A DNA stretch of 64,000 nucleotides from NCBI RefSeq assembly GCF_021532625.1, contig NZ_JAKGAR010000004.1:186001-250000 (forward strand). Reading direction: 5' to 3'. The stretch comes from Octadecabacter algicola (lineage in GTDB: Bacteria > Pseudomonadota > Alphaproteobacteria > Rhodobacterales > Rhodobacteraceae). A program made the position numbers and the translations under genes. This document shows positions 25,592 to 36,171 of the stretch, one piece after another (position 1 is the first letter of the stretch; each line of letters begins with the position of its first letter). Below the pieces are notes generated by a model that was given only the letters and a program-made list of their open reading frames with translations, searched no databases and was not told the origin of the DNA.

Positions 25592-28500
25592 TTAGATTTC
25601 AAGAACCTCGATCACCCCACCTAGGCTGCGCAAGGCCCCCTTGATTTGCGGGTTCACTGGGAAATCAGTGTCGAGTTCGACATCGATTTCACCTAATTCG
25701 GCATCATCAATGGTAAACGTAATCGGACCACGCCCGCCTTTGACACCGTCACGGATCGCGTTTTGCAAGATACCGTTCACGGTCTCAATCGCACCAACGT
25801 CACCAACAAAAACCCGCAAGCCTGACGACCCAGCGTTCGCCACGGCCATATCGGCAGGCGTGACCGAACGGCCCAACAGTTTAAGCTGTTCGGATTCCAT
25901 CGTGGCCTCAACCCCGATGACGACCTGATTGCCGGTCTCAAGGTGCTCGCGCGCCACTTCCAATGTATCGCTGAACATTGTGACTTCGTATTGGCCGGTA
26001 GGGTCTGACAACTGAACAAAGGCAAATCGGTTGCCCCGCGCAGATTTACGTTCCTGCCGTCCGGCCACGGTTCCGGCCATCTTGGCGACGAACGCACCGC
26101 CTGCTGCCTTCGCAGTGACCTCATCCAAGGTCAGCACTTTTTCGGATCGTTTCAACGCTGCCATGTAATCATCCAACGGGTGACCGGACAGGTAGAATCC
26201 GACAGCTTTGAATTCTTCCGCCAAGCGATGCGCTGGCAACCAATCCTCAACCGGAGACAAGCGCGGTTCCGGCAGATCATCGCCAGCTTCGCCAAAAAGG
26301 CTAACTTGATTAGAGTTCTTCTGGTCGTGGATTGCGGCGGAATAGCCCACCAAGGCATCCAAACTGTCAAACACGCGGCGACGGTTCGGATCGAGCACAT
26401 CAAACGCCCCCGCCCGTGTCAGCATCTCCATCGGGCGTTTACCCACGCGTTTGAGGTCGACACGACGGGCCAGATCGAACAACGTTGCAAACGGTTTGCC
26501 CCCGTCCGCTGTTCGCCCTTCGACGATTAGACCCATGGCATCCACGCCAACGTTCTTAAGCGCGCCAAGCCCGTAAACCAACGTGCCGTCCTGTACATCA
26601 AACGTAGCAAGTGACGTGTTCACACATGGCGGTGACCATGGCAGCTCAAGTCCCTTTTTCACTTCTTGGAAATAAACGGCGAGCTTATCCGTCAGGTGAA
26701 TATCGCAGTTCATCACGCCGGCCATAAATTCGACCGGATGGTTCGCCTTTAACCAGGCCGTTTGGTAGCTCACCACCGCGTAGGCCGCAGCGTGGGATTT
26801 GTTGAACCCGTAGTTGGCAAACTTGTCCAACAGGTCCCAAACCTCCTGCGCCTTCTTCTTATCGACGTTGTTTTCAGCCGCACCTGCAATAAACTTCGGT
26901 TTCTCGGCGTCCATCGCTTCTTGCAGCTTTTTACCCATCGCGCGGCGCAGCAAATCGGCACCGCCGAGGCTGTAGCCCGCCATCTCTTGGGCGATCTGCA
27001 TAACCTGTTCTTGGTAAACAATGATGCCCTGCGTCTCGTCCAAGATATGGTCGATCGACGGGTGCAGCGTGTCGCGATCCGAGGTTCCGTTTTTCACTTC
27101 GCAGAACTTCGGGATATTCTCCATCGGGCCGGGGCGATACAGCGCCACAAGCGCGATGATGTCTTCGATACAGTCCGGTTTCATACGCCGCAACGCATCC
27201 ATCATGCCGCTGGATTCCACCTGGAACACCGCAACTGTCTTCGCCGCCGCATAAAGCTTGTATGACGCGTCATCATCCAAGGGGATCGCGTTGATCTCGT
27301 TTACCGCGCCCTCGGCGGGTTCATACAATTCCGTACCATCCGCAGCGATGTGAATATCGCGGCCAGATTTGCGGATCAGATCGATTGCGTTCTGGATGAC
27401 CGTCAGTGTCTTCAGGCCCAAGAAGTCAAACTTTACCAGACCCGCTTGCTCGACCCATTTCATATTGAATTGGGTTGCGGGCATGTCGGATCGTGGATCC
27501 TGATAAAGCGGCACCAGTTCATCAAGCGAACGGTCCCCGATTACAACACCCGCCGCGTGGGTCGACGCATTCCTGAGCAACCCTTCGATCTGTTGGCCAT
27601 AGGTCAACAAGCGGTCCACGACCTCTTCGGCATTCGCGGCCTCGCGAAGGCGTGGCTCATCGGCCAGCGCCTTAACAATGCTGACAGGTTTGACGCCCTC
27701 AACAGGGATCATCTTGGACAGTTTATCGACCTGCCCATAGGGCAGCTGCAACACGCGGCCAACGTCACGCACGGCGGCTTTACTCAGCAACGCACCAAAT
27801 GTGATGATCTGGCCGACCTTGTCGCGACCATATTTTTCCTGAACGTAGCGAATGACTTCTTCGCGGCGGTCCATGCAAAAGTCGATATCGAAATCTGGCA
27901 TGGACACACGTTCGGGGTTCAAGAAACGTTCGAACAGCAGCGAATAGCGCAGTGGGTCCAAGTCCGTGATCAACAGCGCATAGGCCACCAAAGACCCCGC
28001 ACCAGACCCACGGCCCGGCCCAACGGGAATGTTGTGGTCCTTGGACCATTTGATGAAGTCCGCAACGATCAGAAAGTAACCAGGGAATCCCATTCCTTCG
28101 ATGATGCCCAACTCGAATTCCAACCGCGCTTCGTATTCCGCCACATCCGCCGCATGGGGAATAATCGCCAAACGGTTCTTTAGCCCCTGTTCGGCCTGAC
28201 GACGCAATTCAGCGACCTCATCATCGGCAAATTTCGGGAGAATCGGATCGCGCTTATAAACCTTGAACGCGCAGCGTTTTGCGATCTCAACAGTATTCGC
28301 GATCGCTTCGGGAAGATCCGCGAACAGCGTGACCATTTCTTCTTGCGACTTAAAATAATGCTGCGGCGTCAGACGGCGGCGCGGTTCATTCTGATCGACG
28401 TAGGCGCCCTCGGAAATGCAGATCAGGGCATCATGGGCCTCATAGATTGCAGCCTTCGGGAAATAGACGTCATTGGTGGCGACCAGCGGTAGGTCCAATG

Positions 28501-29098
28501 CATAGGCCATCTCGACATGGCCTTGTTCAGACAACGCCTCGGCCTCGGGCAAACCGCCATCCACGGGATGGCGCTGCAATTCCACATATAAGCGATCGGG
28601 AAACGACGAGGCCAATTTCATCATCATCGCTTCGGCTGCGGGGCGTTGCCCAGCGCGCAACAGACGGCCAATCGGTCCGTCGGGGCCGCCAGACAAACAT
28701 ATCAACCCGTCTGAGTGACGCTCAAGATCCTCCAATGAAACCTGCGGCAGTTCCCCGTTCGCGTCGATATAGGCGCAGGAGTTCAGCTTCATCAGGTTCA
28801 TGTAGCCAGCTTCGGTTTGCGCCAACAAAACGATCGGCGCGGGCGGTGTGGGGCGGCCTCTTGGGTCGCCGCCTTCCATGCTCACATCGACCTGACACCC
28901 AATAATTGGCTGCACGCCTGCCTTTGCGGCGTATTCGGAAAACTCCAGCGCGCAGAACATGTTATTTGTATCAGTTACGGCAACCGCAGGCATGCCCGCG
29001 CCCTCGGCTAAGCCGCTAAGTTTTTTAACAGGAACCGCTCCCTCAAGAAGCGAATATTCCGTATGCGTGCGCAGGTGAATGAATTTTGGATCAGCCAT
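25592..29098 (-). CDS. dnaE: DNA polymerase III alpha subunit
   Basis: About 1168 residues from the ATG at 29098 (MADPKFIHLRTHTEYSLLEG), the standard DnaE N-terminus; the open frame extends 37 codons upstream but those are not conserved. Domain order: PHP (residues about 5-250), polymerase catalytic core with PDFDIDFCMDRR acidic residues, helix-hairpin-helix region, and an OB fold (VAGTVAGRQERKSARGNRFAFV) near residue 1000. It is the replicative polymerase. Length and motifs are normal. It is transcribed alone, divergent from the ArsR-type gene. Confidence 0.97.
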   Translation of the reverse strand: MADPKFIHLRTHTEYSLLEGAVPVKKLSGLAEGAGMPAVAVTDTNNMFCALEFSEYAAKAGVQPIIGCQVDVSMEGGDPRGRPTPPAPIVLLAQTEAGYMNLMKLNSCAYIDANGELPQVSLEDLERHSDGLICLSGGPDGPIGRLLRAGQRPAAEAMMMKLASSFPDRLYVELQRHPVDGGLPEAEALSEQGHVEMAYALDLPLVATNDVYFPKAAIYEAHDALICISEGAYVDQNEPRRRLTPQHYFKSQEEMVTLFADLPEAIANTVEIAKRCAFKVYKRDPILPKFADDEVAELRRQAEQGLKNRLAIIPHAADVAEYEARLEFELGIIEGMGFPGYFLIVADFIKWSKDHNIPVGPGRGSGAGSLVAYALLITDLDPLRYSLLFERFLNPERVSMPDFDIDFCMDRREEVIRYVQEKYGRDKVGQIITFGALLSKAAVRDVGRVLQLPYGQVDKLSKMIPVEGVKPVSIVKALADEPRLREAANAEEVVDRLLTYGQQIEGLLRNASTHAAGVVIGDRSLDELVPLYQDPRSDMPATQFNMKWVEQAGLVKFDFLGLKTLTVIQNAIDLIRKSGRDIHIAADGTELYEPAEGAVNEINAIPLDDDASYKLYAAAKTVAVFQVESSGMMDALRRMKPDCIEDIIALVALYRPGPMENIPKFCEVKNGTSDRDTLHPSIDHILDETQGIIVYQEQVMQIAQEMAGYSLGGADLLRRAMGKKLQEAMDAEKPKFIAGAAENNVDKKKAQEVWDLLDKFANYGFNKSHAAAYAVVSYQTAWLKANHPVEFMAGVMNCDIHLTDKLAVYFQEVKKGLELPWSPPCVNTSLATFDVQDGTLVYGLGALKNVGVDAMGLIVEGRTADGGKPFATLFDLARRVDLKRVGKRPMEMLTRAGAFDVLDPNRRRVFDSLDALVGYSAAIHDQKNSNQVSLFGEAGDDLPEPRLSPVEDWLPAHRLAEEFKAVGFYLSGHPLDDYMAALKRSEKVLTLDEVTAKAAGGAFVAKMAGTVAGRQERKSARGNRFAFVQLSDPTGQYEVTMFSDTLEVAREHLETGNQVVIGVEATMESEQLKLLGRSVTPADMAVANAGSSGLRVFVGDVGAIETVNGILQNAIRDGVKGGRGPITFTIDDAELGEIDVELDTDFPVNPQIKGALRSLGGVIEVLEI

Positions 29099-29210
29099 GA
29101 AGACCAGTCTACCTGCCCGCGCCAACAGCCAAAAGACCCGATTGTAACGACAGCCGATACGCGACCGTAACCCCCTGTAAACCCGCGTGATTAACTTCTG
29201 ATCGCGCAAT

Positions 29211-29230
29211 ACTTAGCTATTTAGCTAAGT
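29211..29230. promoter_or_regulatory. Perfect palindrome, likely ArsR-family operator
   Basis: ACTTAGCTA-TT-TAGCTAAGT is a perfect inverted repeat with 9-base arms. It ends 3 bases before the -35 element of the ArsR-type gene. The AT-rich 9-2-9 form is typical of ArsR-family operators, so autorepression is likely. Confidence 0.65.
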
Positions 29231-29233
29231 ATC

Positions 29234-29262
29234 TTGACAGCTGCGATTTCGCCCCCAATACT
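29234..29262 (+). promoter_or_regulatory. Sigma-70 promoter of the ArsR-SRPBCC operon
   Basis: TTGACA at 29234-29239 and AATACT at 29257-29262 are 17 bases apart. The predicted transcription start is about 29268-29270, at or next to the ATG at 29270, so the mRNA may be leaderless. No ribosome site is visible before that ATG, which agrees. Confidence 0.55.
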
Positions 29263-29269
29263 GCACCCC

Positions 29270-29599
29270 ATGCAAAGCCAACTCGACTCATCCTTTTCTG
29301 CCCTCTCTGATCCAACCCGCCGCGCTGTAATCGAGCGGTTGGTCAATGGCCCGGCCTCTGTGTCTGACCTTGCCAGCCCGCACGACATGGCCTTGCCAAC
29401 CTTCATGCGCCACCTAAAAGTGCTCGAAGACAGTGGCCTCGTGCGCAGCGTAAAGAAGGGCCGCGTGCGGACCTGCCACATAGAAGCCGCGCCTCTGATG
29501 GAATTGCAGGGTTGGCTCGAATGGCAACGCCGCGTCTGGGATCAGCGCCTTGACCGCCTGTCTACCCTCGCCGAAAAAATCAACAGGAACACATCATGA
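29270..29599 (+). CDS. ArsR-family transcriptional regulator
   Basis: 109 residues from the ATG at 29270 (MQSQLDSSFSALSDPTRRAVIERL). An in-frame TTG at 29234 lies inside the promoter -35 and is rejected. The winged-helix domain has LSDPTRRAVI, a recognition helix around ALPTFMRHLKVLEDSGLV, and a wing KKGRVRTCH. There is no metal-binding cysteine cluster in the usual place, as in the SdpR-like group that pairs with SRPBCC proteins. It overlaps the next gene by four bases and probably represses the pair through the adjacent palindrome. Confidence 0.9.
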   Translation: MQSQLDSSFSALSDPTRRAVIERLVNGPASVSDLASPHDMALPTFMRHLKVLEDSGLVRSVKKGRVRTCHIEAAPLMELQGWLEWQRRVWDQRLDRLSTLAEKINRNTS

Positions 29600-30054
29600 C
29601 CGACAACAGCACCGACACGTTCACGTTCACCCGTGACCTCGCCCTGAACCCTACCCGCATATGGCCACTTCTCACGCAGCCGGACATGCGCGCGACATGG
29701 GGCGCGCCGGGCGAAGGCATGGTTCTCGAAACCCTGTCCTCAGACGTTCGTGTCGGCGGCACTGACCACCAAAGATGTGGCCCTGCCGATGCTCCTGAGT
29801 TTGAATCACACACCCGCTGGTATCACCTCGAAGACGCCACCCGCGCCGTTTACACAGAAGTCATCGAAGCAGGTGGCATGGCACTTGGCGCAAGTCTGGT
29901 AACACTTGAACTGGTCGCAAAAGGCGCCGGATCATCCCTGTCTGTCACCGTCGCCGTTTCATCTTTCGTAGGCCCCGAAATGATCGCCGAATTCCAAAGT
30001 GGTTGGACCGGCAGCATGGAAAACCTCGACCGTTTGGTTGCGGCCCAAGACTGA
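29596..30054 (+). CDS. SRPBCC (AHSA1-like) domain protein
   Basis: 152 residues spanning one START/Bet v1-type hydrophobic-ligand-binding domain of the AHSA1 group: FTRDLALNPTRIWPLLTQPDMRATW at the start, and SGWTGSMENLDRL in the C-terminal helix. It is cotranslated with the ArsR-type regulator (ATGA overlap), a very common pairing in bacteria. The ligand is unknown. No catalytic residues can be assigned. Confidence 0.88.
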   Translation: MTDNSTDTFTFTRDLALNPTRIWPLLTQPDMRATWGAPGEGMVLETLSSDVRVGGTDHQRCGPADAPEFESHTRWYHLEDATRAVYTEVIEAGGMALGASLVTLELVAKGAGSSLSVTVAVSSFVGPEMIAEFQSGWTGSMENLDRLVAAQD

Positions 30055-30177
30055 TTGATCTGGGCAAAGGGCTTGCCAATCCCAGCCTGAACGGCTTTGA
30101 TCCGTTCCAGCGCTGGGGTCTACGCCGCATCGACCTTGCGCCCATACGGCACATTAGTACCGCGGCAGAGCATTCAT

Positions 30178-31551
30178 ATGATCGTGACGTTTCTTCTCAA
30201 CGGGGAAATCGTGGAGGTGGACACCCCACCGACGCAAACGCTGCTGGATTACCTGCGCGAGACCCGCGACCTTAAAGGCACCAAAGAAGGCTGCAATGAA
30301 GGCGACTGCGGGGCCTGTTCGATCATGGTCACAGACGCGACCGGTGCCCGCAGCCTTAACGCATGCATTCTTTTCCTACCGCAGTTGCACGGTAAGGCCG
30401 TTCGCACCGTCGAAGGACTTGCGGCGCCGGACGGTACTTTGCACCCCGTGCAACAAGCGATGATCGATCATCACGGCAGTCAATGCGGGTTCTGCACACC
30501 AGGTTTTGTCATGTCGATGGCAACGGCCCACCTGAATGGCCGCACAGATCACAACGAAGCGTTGGCGGGCAATCTGTGCCGCTGCACAGGCTACGCTCCC
30601 ATCATCCGCGCCGCCAAATCGGCTGAGGACGCGCCCATCCCAGATCACGTGCGCGACACGCCTCTTGAACTTCCAAATGAAACGCAAATCCCCGCACCCG
30701 AAACCAGCGATGCTCTTGCACAGTGGTGCCTCGCCCATCCCGAAGGCACGCTTATCGCGGGCGCCACAGACGTTGGGCTCTGGGTGACCAAAAATTTCGC
30801 GGATCGTGATGGAAAGCTCGACGAGGTAGCGTTCCTGAACCGCTGCACCGACCTGCAAAAGATCGACGATCAAGGCGATGCCCTACGCATCGGCGCCGGT
30901 GTTACCATGACCGATGTTTTGGCCGCTGTAGGCGATCTGCATCCGTCCTATGCTGAAATGATCCGCCGTTATGGGTCCCTTCAGGTGCGCAACGCCGCGA
31001 CCATCGGCGGAAATATCGCCAACGGATCACCCATTGGGGACAACCCGCCGGCCTTGATCGCCCTCGGAGCAATTTTGCACCTGCGCCAAGGCGATACCCG
31101 CCGTGACCTCCCGATTGAGGACTACTTCATCGACTATGGCAAACAAGACCGCAAACCAGGTGAGTTTGTCGAAGCCGTTACCATCCCGAAATCGGCCGCC
31201 GCACTTCGGTGCTACAAACTGTCCAAACGCTTTGACCAAGACATCTCTGCTGTCTGCGGCGCATTCAACATCACGGTAATAGACGAACAAATAACGGACG
31301 CCCGCATCGCATTCGGCGGCATGGCGGGCACGCCAAAACGCGCCCCATTGAGCGAGGCCGCCCTGATCGGAAAACCTTGGTCGCTCGAAACCATTTCAAA
31401 CGCGGCAGCCGGCCTGCGCAAAGACTTCCAACCGATGTCCGACATGCGCGCCTCAGCCGACTACCGGATGGAGGCCGCTATCGGCCAGTTGCACCGCTAT
31501 TTCGATGACATGAACGGCAATGAGACCGACGTGTTGGAGGTCCGCGCATGA
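30178..31551 (+). CDS. xdhA: Xanthine dehydrogenase small subunit
   Basis: 457 residues from the ATG at 30178 ([10 protein letters not shown]); the open frame extends 27 codons upstream without conserved sequence. The first 2Fe-2S cluster uses C39, C44, C47 and C63 ([11 protein letters not shown]), the second C103, C106, C134 and C136 (CGFC, CRC). An FAD-binding domain follows ([13 protein letters not shown]). It passes electrons from the molybdenum subunit to NAD. First gene of the xdhABC-transporter operon; it overlaps xdhB by four bases. Confidence 0.95.
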   Translation: MIVTFLLNGEIVEVDTPPTQTLLDYLRETRDLKGTKEGCNEGDCGACSIMVTDATGARSLNACILFLPQLHGKAVRTVEGLAAPDGTLHPVQQAMIDHHGSQCGFCTPGFVMSMATAHLNGRTDHNEALAGNLCRCTGYAPIIRAAKSAEDAPIPDHVRDTPLELPNETQIPAPETSDALAQWCLAHPEGTLIAGATDVGLWVTKNFADRDGKLDEVAFLNRCTDLQKIDDQGDALRIGAGVTMTDVLAAVGDLHPSYAEMIRRYGSLQVRNAATIGGNIANGSPIGDNPPALIALGAILHLRQGDTRRDLPIEDYFIDYGKQDRKPGEFVEAVTIPKSAAALRCYKLSKRFDQDISAVCGAFNITVIDEQITDARIAFGGMAGTPKRAPLSEAALIGKPWSLETISNAAAGLRKDFQPMSDMRASADYRMEAAIGQLHRYFDDMNGNETDVLEVRA

Positions 31552-33902
31552 GTGTTTCAAAACCCCTCCCCCATGACGCGGCCCGCCTACATGTAACAGG
31601 CACTGCGCGCTATGTTGACGATGTACCATTGCCCAGCGGCACGCTGCACCTTGCCTTTGGCACCAGCACGATTGCGCGCGGCACCATCACGACGATGACC
31701 CTCGATCGCGTAAGAAATGTGCCAGGTGTGATCCACGTCCTAACGGCAGATGATTTGCCGTTTGAAAACGATGTCTCGCCCTCTATCCACGACGAACCCT
31801 TACTGTCGGACAGTAGTGTTCACTATCTTGGCCAGCCGCTGTTTTTAGTGGTGGCCGACAGCCACCTCAACGCCCGCAACGCAGCCCGGCTGGGCGATGT
31901 TACTTACTCCGAAGACACCCCGATCCTATCAATCGAAGACGCGCTCGCTGCGGATTCACGCTTTGAAGACGGCCCGCGAATTTACGCCAAAGGCGACGTC
32001 GATATAGCGCTAGCCGCCGCGCCCAACCGCCTAACGGGGTCCTTTGACATGGGCGGGCAGGAACACTTCTACCTTGAAGGGCAAGCCGCCTTAGCCCTAC
32101 CGCAAGAAGGCGGTGACATGGTGGTGCACTCATCGACCCAGCACCCGACCGAAATCCAGCATAAAGTCGCGGATGCCTTGGGCGTGCCAATGCACAGCGT
32201 GCGCGTCGAAATCCGCCGCATGGGTGGCGGGTTTGGCGGCAAAGAAAGCCAAGGCAACGCTTTGGCTGTTAGCTGCGCCATCGCGGCATCCCTTACGGGC
32301 AAGCCCTGCAAGATGCGCTATGACCGCGACGACGATATGATGATCACCGGCAAGCGCCACGATTTCCGCATTGAATACGACGTGGGGTTCGATGCGACGG
32401 GCCGCATCCACGGGATCGACTTTACGCAATACACACGCTGTGGCTGGGCGCAGGACCTGTCCCTGCCCGTTGCCGATCGCGCCATGTTGCATGCGGACAA
32501 CGCCTATCTGCTGCCCGCAGCGCGCATCACGTCGCACCGTCTAAAAACCAATATGCAAAGCGCAACCGCCTATCGCGGCTTTGGCGGACCACAGGGGATG
32601 ATCGGTATTGAGCGGGCGATGGATCACATTGCCCACACTTTGAACCTTGATGCAGCCGACGTGCGTCGCACCAATTACTACGCAGCCGCGGATGACACGC
32701 CGTCAGGTCAGACTGGTGCTGGCACAGGAAAACGGTTCGGCGGCGCGCATTCCCCGAACGCCACACCTAAAGACAACACCACGCCTTATGCGATGGAAGT
32801 CACGGATTTCATCTTGCACGAGATGACGGACAGCTTGCTGAGCGGTGCAGACTATCGGGCCCGAAAGGCCGCCGTTGCAGATTGGAACGCCAGCCATGCA
32901 ACGCTCAAGAAAGGCCTCGCCTTTAACCCCGTCAAATTCGGTATTTCCTTTACGCTCACACACCTGAACCAGGCGGGGGCCTTGGTACACGTCTATCAGG
33001 ACGGATCGATCCACCTGAACCATGGCGGCACCGAAATGGGCCAAGGCTTGTTCCAGAAAGTCGCGCAAGTCGCCGCAAAACGGTTCGGCGTGGACATTGG
33101 CGCAGTCAAGATCACCGCGACGGACACTGGCAAAGTCCCAAACACATCTGCAACGGCGGCCTCGTCGGGAACCGACCTCAACGGGATGGCCGTCCAAAAT
33201 GCCTGCGATACGATCCGTGACCGGATTGCGGCATGCATGGCAGAACTTCATGACACCTCACCAGAAACCGTCACTTTCCACGATGGGCAGGTTCATGTTG
33301 CTGACAAAACGCTGTCCTTTTCTGACGCCGCAAAGCTCTCTTATGAAAACCGTGTCTCGCTCAGCGCGACGGGGTTTTACAAAACACCCGACGTGGCGTG
33401 GGATCGTATCGCAGGCAAAGGACGCCCGTTCTTTTACTTTGCTTACGGCGCCGCCCTGACCGAAGTCGTGATCGACACCAACACCGGCGAAAACCGCATC
33501 CTTCGCACAGACATCCTGCACGATGCAGGCGCATCTCTGAACCCTGCCCTTGATATCGGGCAGATTGAAGGAGGCTACGTTCAAGGCGCAGGATGGCTGA
33601 CCACCGAAGAACTGGTTTGGGATGACGCTGGGCGACTGCGCACCCATGCGCCCAGCACCTACAAAATCCCCGCCTGCAGCGACCGCCCCGAAGTCTTTAA
33701 CGTCACTCTTTGGGACGGCGAAAACCGCGCCGAAACGGTTTATCGTTCCAAGGCAGTGGGTGAACCGCCGTTCATGCTTGGAATCTCGGCTCATCTTGCA
33801 TTAGCAGACGCCTGCGCAGCCTGCGGACCAACCTACCCTGACCTTCAGGCGCCCGCGACAGCCGAGGAAGTTCTGCAGGCAGTGAAACGGGCCCGCGGAT
33901 GA
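31548..33902 (+). CDS. xdhB: Xanthine dehydrogenase molybdopterin-binding subunit
   Basis: 784 residues. [14 protein letters not shown] (169-182), GGGFGGKES (226-234), [10 protein letters not shown] and the C-terminal [11 protein letters not shown], whose glutamate is the catalytic base, mark the molybdenum-cofactor subunit. It hydroxylates hypoxanthine and xanthine to uric acid in the cytoplasm. Length is normal for the split bacterial form. Four-base overlaps with xdhA and xdhC show tight translational coupling. Confidence 0.95.
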   Translation: MSVSKPLPHDAARLHVTGTARYVDDVPLPSGTLHLAFGTSTIARGTITTMTLDRVRNVPGVIHVLTADDLPFENDVSPSIHDEPLLSDSSVHYLGQPLFLVVADSHLNARNAARLGDVTYSEDTPILSIEDALAADSRFEDGPRIYAKGDVDIALAAAPNRLTGSFDMGGQEHFYLEGQAALALPQEGGDMVVHSSTQHPTEIQHKVADALGVPMHSVRVEIRRMGGGFGGKESQGNALAVSCAIAASLTGKPCKMRYDRDDDMMITGKRHDFRIEYDVGFDATGRIHGIDFTQYTRCGWAQDLSLPVADRAMLHADNAYLLPAARITSHRLKTNMQSATAYRGFGGPQGMIGIERAMDHIAHTLNLDAADVRRTNYYAAADDTPSGQTGAGTGKRFGGAHSPNATPKDNTTPYAMEVTDFILHEMTDSLLSGADYRARKAAVADWNASHATLKKGLAFNPVKFGISFTLTHLNQAGALVHVYQDGSIHLNHGGTEMGQGLFQKVAQVAAKRFGVDIGAVKITATDTGKVPNTSATAASSGTDLNGMAVQNACDTIRDRIAACMAELHDTSPETVTFHDGQVHVADKTLSFSDAAKLSYENRVSLSATGFYKTPDVAWDRIAGKGRPFFYFAYGAALTEVVIDTNTGENRILRTDILHDAGASLNPALDIGQIEGGYVQGAGWLTTEELVWDDAGRLRTHAPSTYKIPACSDRPEVFNVTLWDGENRAETVYRSKAVGEPPFMLGISAHLALADACAACGPTYPDLQAPATAEEVLQAVKRARG

Positions 33903-34651
33903 ACGATTTTATCACGGTCACAGTCCAAAACACCCGAGGGTCAGCGCCGCGTGATGCAGGAACAACCATGCGCGTTTGGGCGGATCGTCAAAGCGGCACC
34001 ATTGGCGGCGGCGCTTTGGAATGGGACGCCGCCCGCATTGCGCGCGACATGCTGACATCAGGCGGCCAAGACACAACACGCACTATCCCGCTGGGCCCTG
34101 ATCTGGGGCAATGCTGCGGCGGGTCTGTCACCCTAGCGTTTACCCGCACAGCGTCTGAGCCGACTTTTACGGAACCGCCGCTTTGGATTTGGGGCGCAGG
34201 CCATGTCGGACGGTCCATCGCAAATGTCCTTGCCCCGCTAGAAGACCGTGACATCACGCTGATCGACACAACGCACGAACGGATGCCCGAGACGCTTGCA
34301 GCGACTGTTTCACCACTCGTCGCAGCAAAGCCTGTGCTTGCAGTGCCGCATGCCCCGATAAACGCGGATCATCTGATCCTTACCTATTCACACGACATCG
34401 ACCTCGCCTTGTGCGATGCCCTTCTGCGACATGACTTCGCTAGCGTCGGGTTGATTGGTTCTACAACCAAATGGGCGCGCTTCCGGTCTCGGCTCGCCTC
34501 TATGGGGCATGAGCCTGCCCAAATTACGCGCATTGCCTGTCCAATAGGCGATCCTTCCCTTGGAAAGCACCCGCAGGCCATTGCGGTTGGCGTTGCGGCG
34601 GCGTTAATCTCTGCGTCGGCACGAATGGCCGCAAAGGACCGAACTGGATGA
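33899..34651 (+). CDS. xdhC: Xanthine dehydrogenase accessory protein
   Basis: 250 residues: an N-terminal XdhC/CoxI domain (TVQNTRGSAPRDAGTTM, GTIGGGALEW, QCCGGSVTL) and a C-terminal Rossmann domain (IWGAGHVGRSIA, SVGLIGSTTKWARF). XdhC binds the molybdenum cofactor, helps its sulfuration and inserts it into XdhB. It overlaps xdhB upstream and the ABC ATPase gene downstream by four bases each, tying enzyme maturation and transport into one transcript. Confidence 0.95.
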   Translation: MNDFITVTVQNTRGSAPRDAGTTMRVWADRQSGTIGGGALEWDAARIARDMLTSGGQDTTRTIPLGPDLGQCCGGSVTLAFTRTASEPTFTEPPLWIWGAGHVGRSIANVLAPLEDRDITLIDTTHERMPETLAATVSPLVAAKPVLAVPHAPINADHLILTYSHDIDLALCDALLRHDFASVGLIGSTTKWARFRSRLASMGHEPAQITRIACPIGDPSLGKHPQAIAVGVAAALISASARMAAKDRTG

Positions 34652-36171
34652 ACGACCCTCTCCTGAAACTATCAGGCCTCACCAAGGCGTATCCCGGAGT
34701 CGTTGCCAACAACGATGTGTCTTTCAATATCCGCGCCGGTGAAGTGCACGCGTTGTTGGGGGAAAACGGGGCTGGAAAATCCACATTGGTCAAAACCATT
34801 TACGGGTTGGTCAAACCCGACAGCGGCACCATGACGCTTGAGGGTGCGCCATTCACCCCTGCAGAACCCCGTGTGGCGCGTGCCGCTGGTATCGCGATGG
34901 TCTTCCAGCACTTTTCCCTATTCGAAGCCTTAGACGTCGCGGAAAACGTCGCCTTAGGCATGGAAAACCCACCGCCCATGCGCGACCTCGCCGCGCGCAT
35001 CAAGGAGGTATCGGAAACCTACGGCCTGCCGCTTGATCCATCGCGTATCGTCGGCGACCTTAGCGCAGGTGAACGCCAACGGGTCGAAATTATCCGCTGT
35101 CTTTTGCAAGACCCCAAAGTGCTGATCATGGATGAACCGACCTCGGTCCTGACCCCGCAAGAGGTTGAAATCCTGTTTGAAACCCTGCGCAAATTGCAGT
35201 CCGAAGGCACCGCAATATTATACATTTCCCACAAGCTCGAAGAAATTCGCGCGTTGTGTGATGAAGCCACAGTCCTACGCCTTGGCGAGGTCGTAGGAAC
35301 CTGTGATCCACGCACGAGCAGTGCCCGCGAAATGGCGGAGCTGATGGTCGGCGGCACACTGCACGTGCCCGAACGCGAAATCGGGGAGTCCGGCGAAACG
35401 CTTATGAAGATCAAAGGCTTGTCCGTGGCCTCGCCCGCTGAATTTGGCACGTCTTTGAAAGGCATCAATCTGGATATCCGCGCGGGCGACGTCATTGGTA
35501 TCGGTGGCGTTGCGGGCAATGGTCAGGATGAACTTCTGGCGGCGCTGTCTGGTGAAATTCGAACCCCAGCGGGTAACATCTTCTTTCACGATCAAGACAT
35601 CGGCCACCATGCGCCGGATTTGCGCCGCAGTCTCGGCATTTGTGCCGCCCCAGAAGAACGTATGGGCCACGCCGCCGCACCCGACATGTCCCTAACCGAG
35701 AACGCCGCCTTGACGGGCCGTAAGCGGAAAAACCTCACCAAGAACGGCTTTATCGATTGGGCAAGTGCACGCACCTTCGCAGAAGAAATAATCGAACGCT
35801 TTGACGTTCGCACGCCAGGAACTGCCAACGCTGCGCGGTCCCTATCCGGCGGGAACCTGCAGAAATTCGTTATCGGGCGGGAAATCTTGCAAGACCCTCA
35901 AGTCTTGATCGTGAACCAACCGACATGGGGCGTGGATGCGTCTGCCGCCGCCGCGATCCGGCAAGCCTTACTTGACCTCGCGGCCAAGGGGGCCGCGGTC
36001 ATCGTGATCAGCCAAGACCTTGATGAACTCATGGAAATCTCTGACTATTTCGCCGCGCTGAACGAAGGACGGCTATCGCCACTCCGCCCAGCGCAAGGGC
36101 TTACGGTCGACGAAGTCGGGCTCATGCTTGGTGGTGCCCACGATATGGAGGTCGCCCATGTTGACGCTTGA
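34648..36171 (+). CDS. Purine/nucleoside-type ABC importer, ATP-binding protein
   Basis: 507 residues with two fused ABC domains. The first has Walker A GENGAGKST and signature LSAGERQRVEI with Walker B VLIMDEPTSVL. The second has a degenerate P-loop GVAGNGQDE and signature LSGGNLQKFVIGRE. This is the layout of ATPases serving BMP-family (nucleoside, purine) importers such as YufO/NupO. It follows xdhC with a four-base overlap, so the imported substrate is probably a purine base or nucleoside fed to xanthine dehydrogenase. Confidence 0.92.
   Translation: MNDPLLKLSGLTKAYPGVVANNDVSFNIRAGEVHALLGENGAGKSTLVKTIYGLVKPDSGTMTLEGAPFTPAEPRVARAAGIAMVFQHFSLFEALDVAENVALGMENPPPMRDLAARIKEVSETYGLPLDPSRIVGDLSAGERQRVEIIRCLLQDPKVLIMDEPTSVLTPQEVEILFETLRKLQSEGTAILYISHKLEEIRALCDEATVLRLGEVVGTCDPRTSSAREMAELMVGGTLHVPEREIGESGETLMKIKGLSVASPAEFGTSLKGINLDIRAGDVIGIGGVAGNGQDELLAALSGEIRTPAGNIFFHDQDIGHHAPDLRRSLGICAAPEERMGHAAAPDMSLTENAALTGRKRKNLTKNGFIDWASARTFAEEIIERFDVRTPGTANAARSLSGGNLQKFVIGREILQDPQVLIVNQPTWGVDASAAAAIRQALLDLAAKGAAVIVISQDLDELMEISDYFAALNEGRLSPLRPAQGLTVDEVGLMLGGAHDMEVAHVDA

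Noticed and set aside
27350-28183. 277-codon frame antisense to dnaE
   Set aside because: It lies entirely within dnaE and has no recognisable features.
29234-29269. TTG start extending the ArsR-type protein by 12 residues
   Set aside because: The TTG is part of the TTGACA promoter element and the added residues are not conserved in type.
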